Assembly (NCBI GenBank): GCA_014898425.1
Contig: RCSZ01000012.1
Span: forward strand, 1,674,001 to 1,738,000
Source: Botryotinia globosa
Lineage: Eukaryota > Ascomycota > Leotiomycetes > Helotiales > Sclerotiniaceae
Direction: 5' to 3'
Length of the DNA stretch: 64,000 nt
The position numbers and the translations under genes are program-made. The notes beneath the pieces were generated by a model, which had not been told where the DNA came from, did not search any database, and saw only the letters and a program-made list of their open reading frames with translations. Shown in pieces: positions 61,901-64,000 of this stretch (positions are counted from its first letter, which is position 1; every line of letters starts with the position of its first letter).

Positions 61901-63587
61901 CATGCATCTCGTCAAAGTTAAGTGCAATCATGTAGTAATTCTGCTTCTTGTCCGACTCGTCCACTCCAATCATGAGGAATTTAAGACTTGTTGAATCGGC
62001 GGTTGTGACCAATTGTAGCGGGACGATTTTATCCTTGAGTTCAAGTTCCTTCCAATCTTTGCCGTGGTTTAGTGAGTACTTCACCACCTTTGTATTACTA
62101 TCCTGTACAGCCACAAGAATAGATCCCTGATCTCCAAATTCGTACTTGTGTGGTCCGTCGAGGGCATGATGCCAAGTAACTCCCGCATCATCAGATACAT
62201 AAAGATTAGATTTATCCCATTCCCCCAAGTAGTCTCCTGTGTTACCATTTCCCATTACCAGACCTGGAGCCGGACTCGAGAAGACCCGACCAGAATTGTC
62301 CAACTCTGTGACGGAATGGAGATGAAGATCTTTGTCTTTGACCTTGAGAGGTTGCCAAGTTCGTCCATCATCAAAACTGATTTTGGACTTCCTCTTCTTC
62401 ACTTCCAAGAAACTTTTCTCGACTTTCTCAAAGTTATCAACCACGTTGACCATCACAATTCCTTGCACTCCAGCCATCTTCTCGAAGTCAACATAGCCGC
62501 CCATATCTCGATTTGTGTGCTCGATATTCCGGGTGAAATACGTTCCGTTCGAATTACTGGTGAACATGACCCCCATAGCATTGAGTGGGCGCGTGTTCAA
62601 GACATCGATTTGGATACTGTAATTGGTTCCTTCCAAGACGGTATACGCTTCTTTGGTCAATTTATGGTCGTGTGGAAATTCTGCTCGGTGCCATTTAATG
62701 GCATCATCAGACACGTATAGTGCCATCTCGTCAGTGCGGTCAGCACCCGCGGCTGTGATCAGAAACTTCTTCTGGGGTGCGATTGAAACAATTCCCTTGA
62801 TCGTTCGACCTGGCTCCAGTTCTGGCTCAAATTCTTGTCTATCTTCGCCGTCTGAAGTGAAGAAATCATCAGAGACAACAAGTCGGTAGTCTGTCCTCCA
62901 TACAGAATATCTGCCTTTTGCCACACAGAGAATCCTGTCTTTGTCAAGGTCCTTCTGGCCAGTTGTAAACTCCGGTGACGAGACTGCCCAGCGGCAGCCC
63001 GCAGTGTCGGAACGGAGGAACTTAGTAGTTTCGTCAAATCCGTTAGTAGTGTACATAGACTGTTGTGAAATTAGTTAGCATTTGTATCGCCCAGCAGAAA
63101 TAACCACTCCTCTTACCAACTCTTCGCAGAAAATGCCCGTACAATCCATTGCATTGAAGATAATCCTATTTGGATCTTTTGCATGATAACTCAGCGCCTC
63201 TCTGAATACACTAGCTTGATTATCCGTATAGAATTCCTTCCAGTGCTCTCCTCTATCATTTGTTGCCCAATGACTCTTCCCCGACGTTATGATGTATGCC
63301 CTTTTCGAATCGAATGGATGCATCGAAATCTCCAACATTTTGCCTTCAGGAACGGCGGTGATTTTCTTCCACGTCTCTCCTGCATCCACTGATCTGTAAA
63401 CAACCGCATCGTCTCTGTCCTCATACAGTAACACGTCGGAATCGTCGAAGTACCGCAGATTGTGTGGGATATTTTCTACTTTGGAATAACTAACTCTAGG
63501 AGCATCTTTCTTTGCCCACGCGCTAGTATAGAGAAGTGTTGATATCAGGAGGCACCGCCATCCTGTCTCCGAGCTCCGTAGCCTCAT
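58949..63587 (-). CDS. VPS10: Vacuolar protein sorting receptor Vps10 (sortilin)
   Basis: Type I receptor that carries vacuolar hydrolases from the late Golgi to endosomes and is recycled by retromer. Exons 63587-63117, 63059-59701, 59650-59298 and 59199-58949 give 1477 aa, all phases consistent. The signal peptide ([20 protein letters not shown], cleaved near AWA-KK) precedes two VPS10 domains with repeated Asp-box motifs ([35 protein letters not shown]). Each domain ends in a Cys-rich module ([26 protein letters not shown]). A membrane segment ([20 protein letters not shown]) follows, then IRLGEQ and, after a 98-nt intron, a second hydrophobic stretch ([20 protein letters not shown]). The acidic tail ends [16 protein letters not shown] and DSDEEV. 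Length and architecture are normal for filamentous fungi. Firm. Confidence 0.97.
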
Positions 63588-64000
63588 CTTCGCGGGTTGG
63601 TTGTGAGACCGGAGCGCATGAAGCTTCGATAAGGATCACCAAGTGGCGACTCGATGATGGTGGTGATAGTTTAGATGTTGTTACTTTTGACAGAATCGAC
63701 AATGGAAAGGGTTGGAAGAAGCAAAGATTGTAAATGGATTGCGTGTCTTTTGGAAACAATGGTGATGATGATGGTGAGGTACAGCTACTCGTTTCAGGGC
63801 ACTTTTGCGCCACACCTGTGCCTCACCACTCGGACCTATCAACGACCTCCAGCTCGGGATAGGTAGGTAGGTAAAGCAAGCAAGAGCACTCAGATCCCAC
63901 CTTCCGCGCGTGAATGTTGGATTGGTTTTTGGTTATTGGTTGGGGGTTAAAATCTATTTCTGGTATGATGGATTGATTTCTGTAGAGATGGAGATGGAAA
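63588..64000. other. VPS10 upstream region
   Basis: About 410 bp to the window edge, with a short GGTA repeat at 63860-63873. No further gene can be supported. Confidence 0.5.

Noticed and set aside
1..64000. tRNA genes
   Set aside because: A scan by eye for GGTTCGAnnCC-type B boxes with matching stems found none; a covariance-model scan would be decisive.

Overview
This window is nuclear DNA of a filamentous ascomycete (Pezizomycotina). Seventeen genes or gene remnants can be read. Most are interrupted by short GT-AG introns of about 47-130 nt, with CTAAC/CTAAT-like branch sites. The content is typical of such fungi: a cellobiose dehydrogenase with a fungal CBM1 module, a two-domain VPS10 receptor, and two PP2A regulatory subunits. 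The overall look suits Leotiomycetes such as Botrytis or Sclerotinia, but that assignment is inference from general familiarity, not a computed match. All exon models were built by reading splice sites and checking reading phase by hand.

Layout. 0-5 kb: the tail of an unidentified gene, PEX5 (peroxisomal import receptor, -), and a probable mitochondrial two-RRM/RGG protein (-). 6.5-15 kb: a SET/MYND protein (+), a three-RRM protein (-) divergent from NOB1 (+), then NOP10 (-). 15.7-26.2 kb: PP2A B55 subunit (-), TFIIIC tau95 (-), PP2A B56 subunit (+). 27.4-39.1 kb: Qc-SNARE TLG1 (-), a BCS1-like AAA ATPase (+), an unrecognised 539-aa protein (-), and SDH1, the complex II flavoprotein (-). 40.9-44.1 kb: a complete cellobiose dehydrogenase (+) in nine exons. 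44.1-54.1 kb: gene-poor DNA rich in simple repeats, whose only gene-like content is a broken gene at 47.9-48.8 kb. 54.1-64 kb: a large GAF-domain protein (+) and VPS10 (-).

Most genes are unlinked housekeeping functions: peroxisome import, ribosome maturation (NOB1, NOP10), Pol III transcription, PP2A targeting, endosome/vacuole traffic (TLG1, VPS10) and respiration (SDH1). Cellobiose dehydrogenase is the one clear secreted, lifestyle-related gene. I found no clear new multi-gene system, tRNA, rRNA, CRISPR array or intact transposon. The most interesting points are an intron that splits a start codon, a nine-base last exon that supplies the final cysteine of the CBM1, a pseudogene broken by two stops that C-to-T changes could explain, tandem MYND fingers in the SET protein, and a small repeat family with copies near 19.1 and 40.1 kb.
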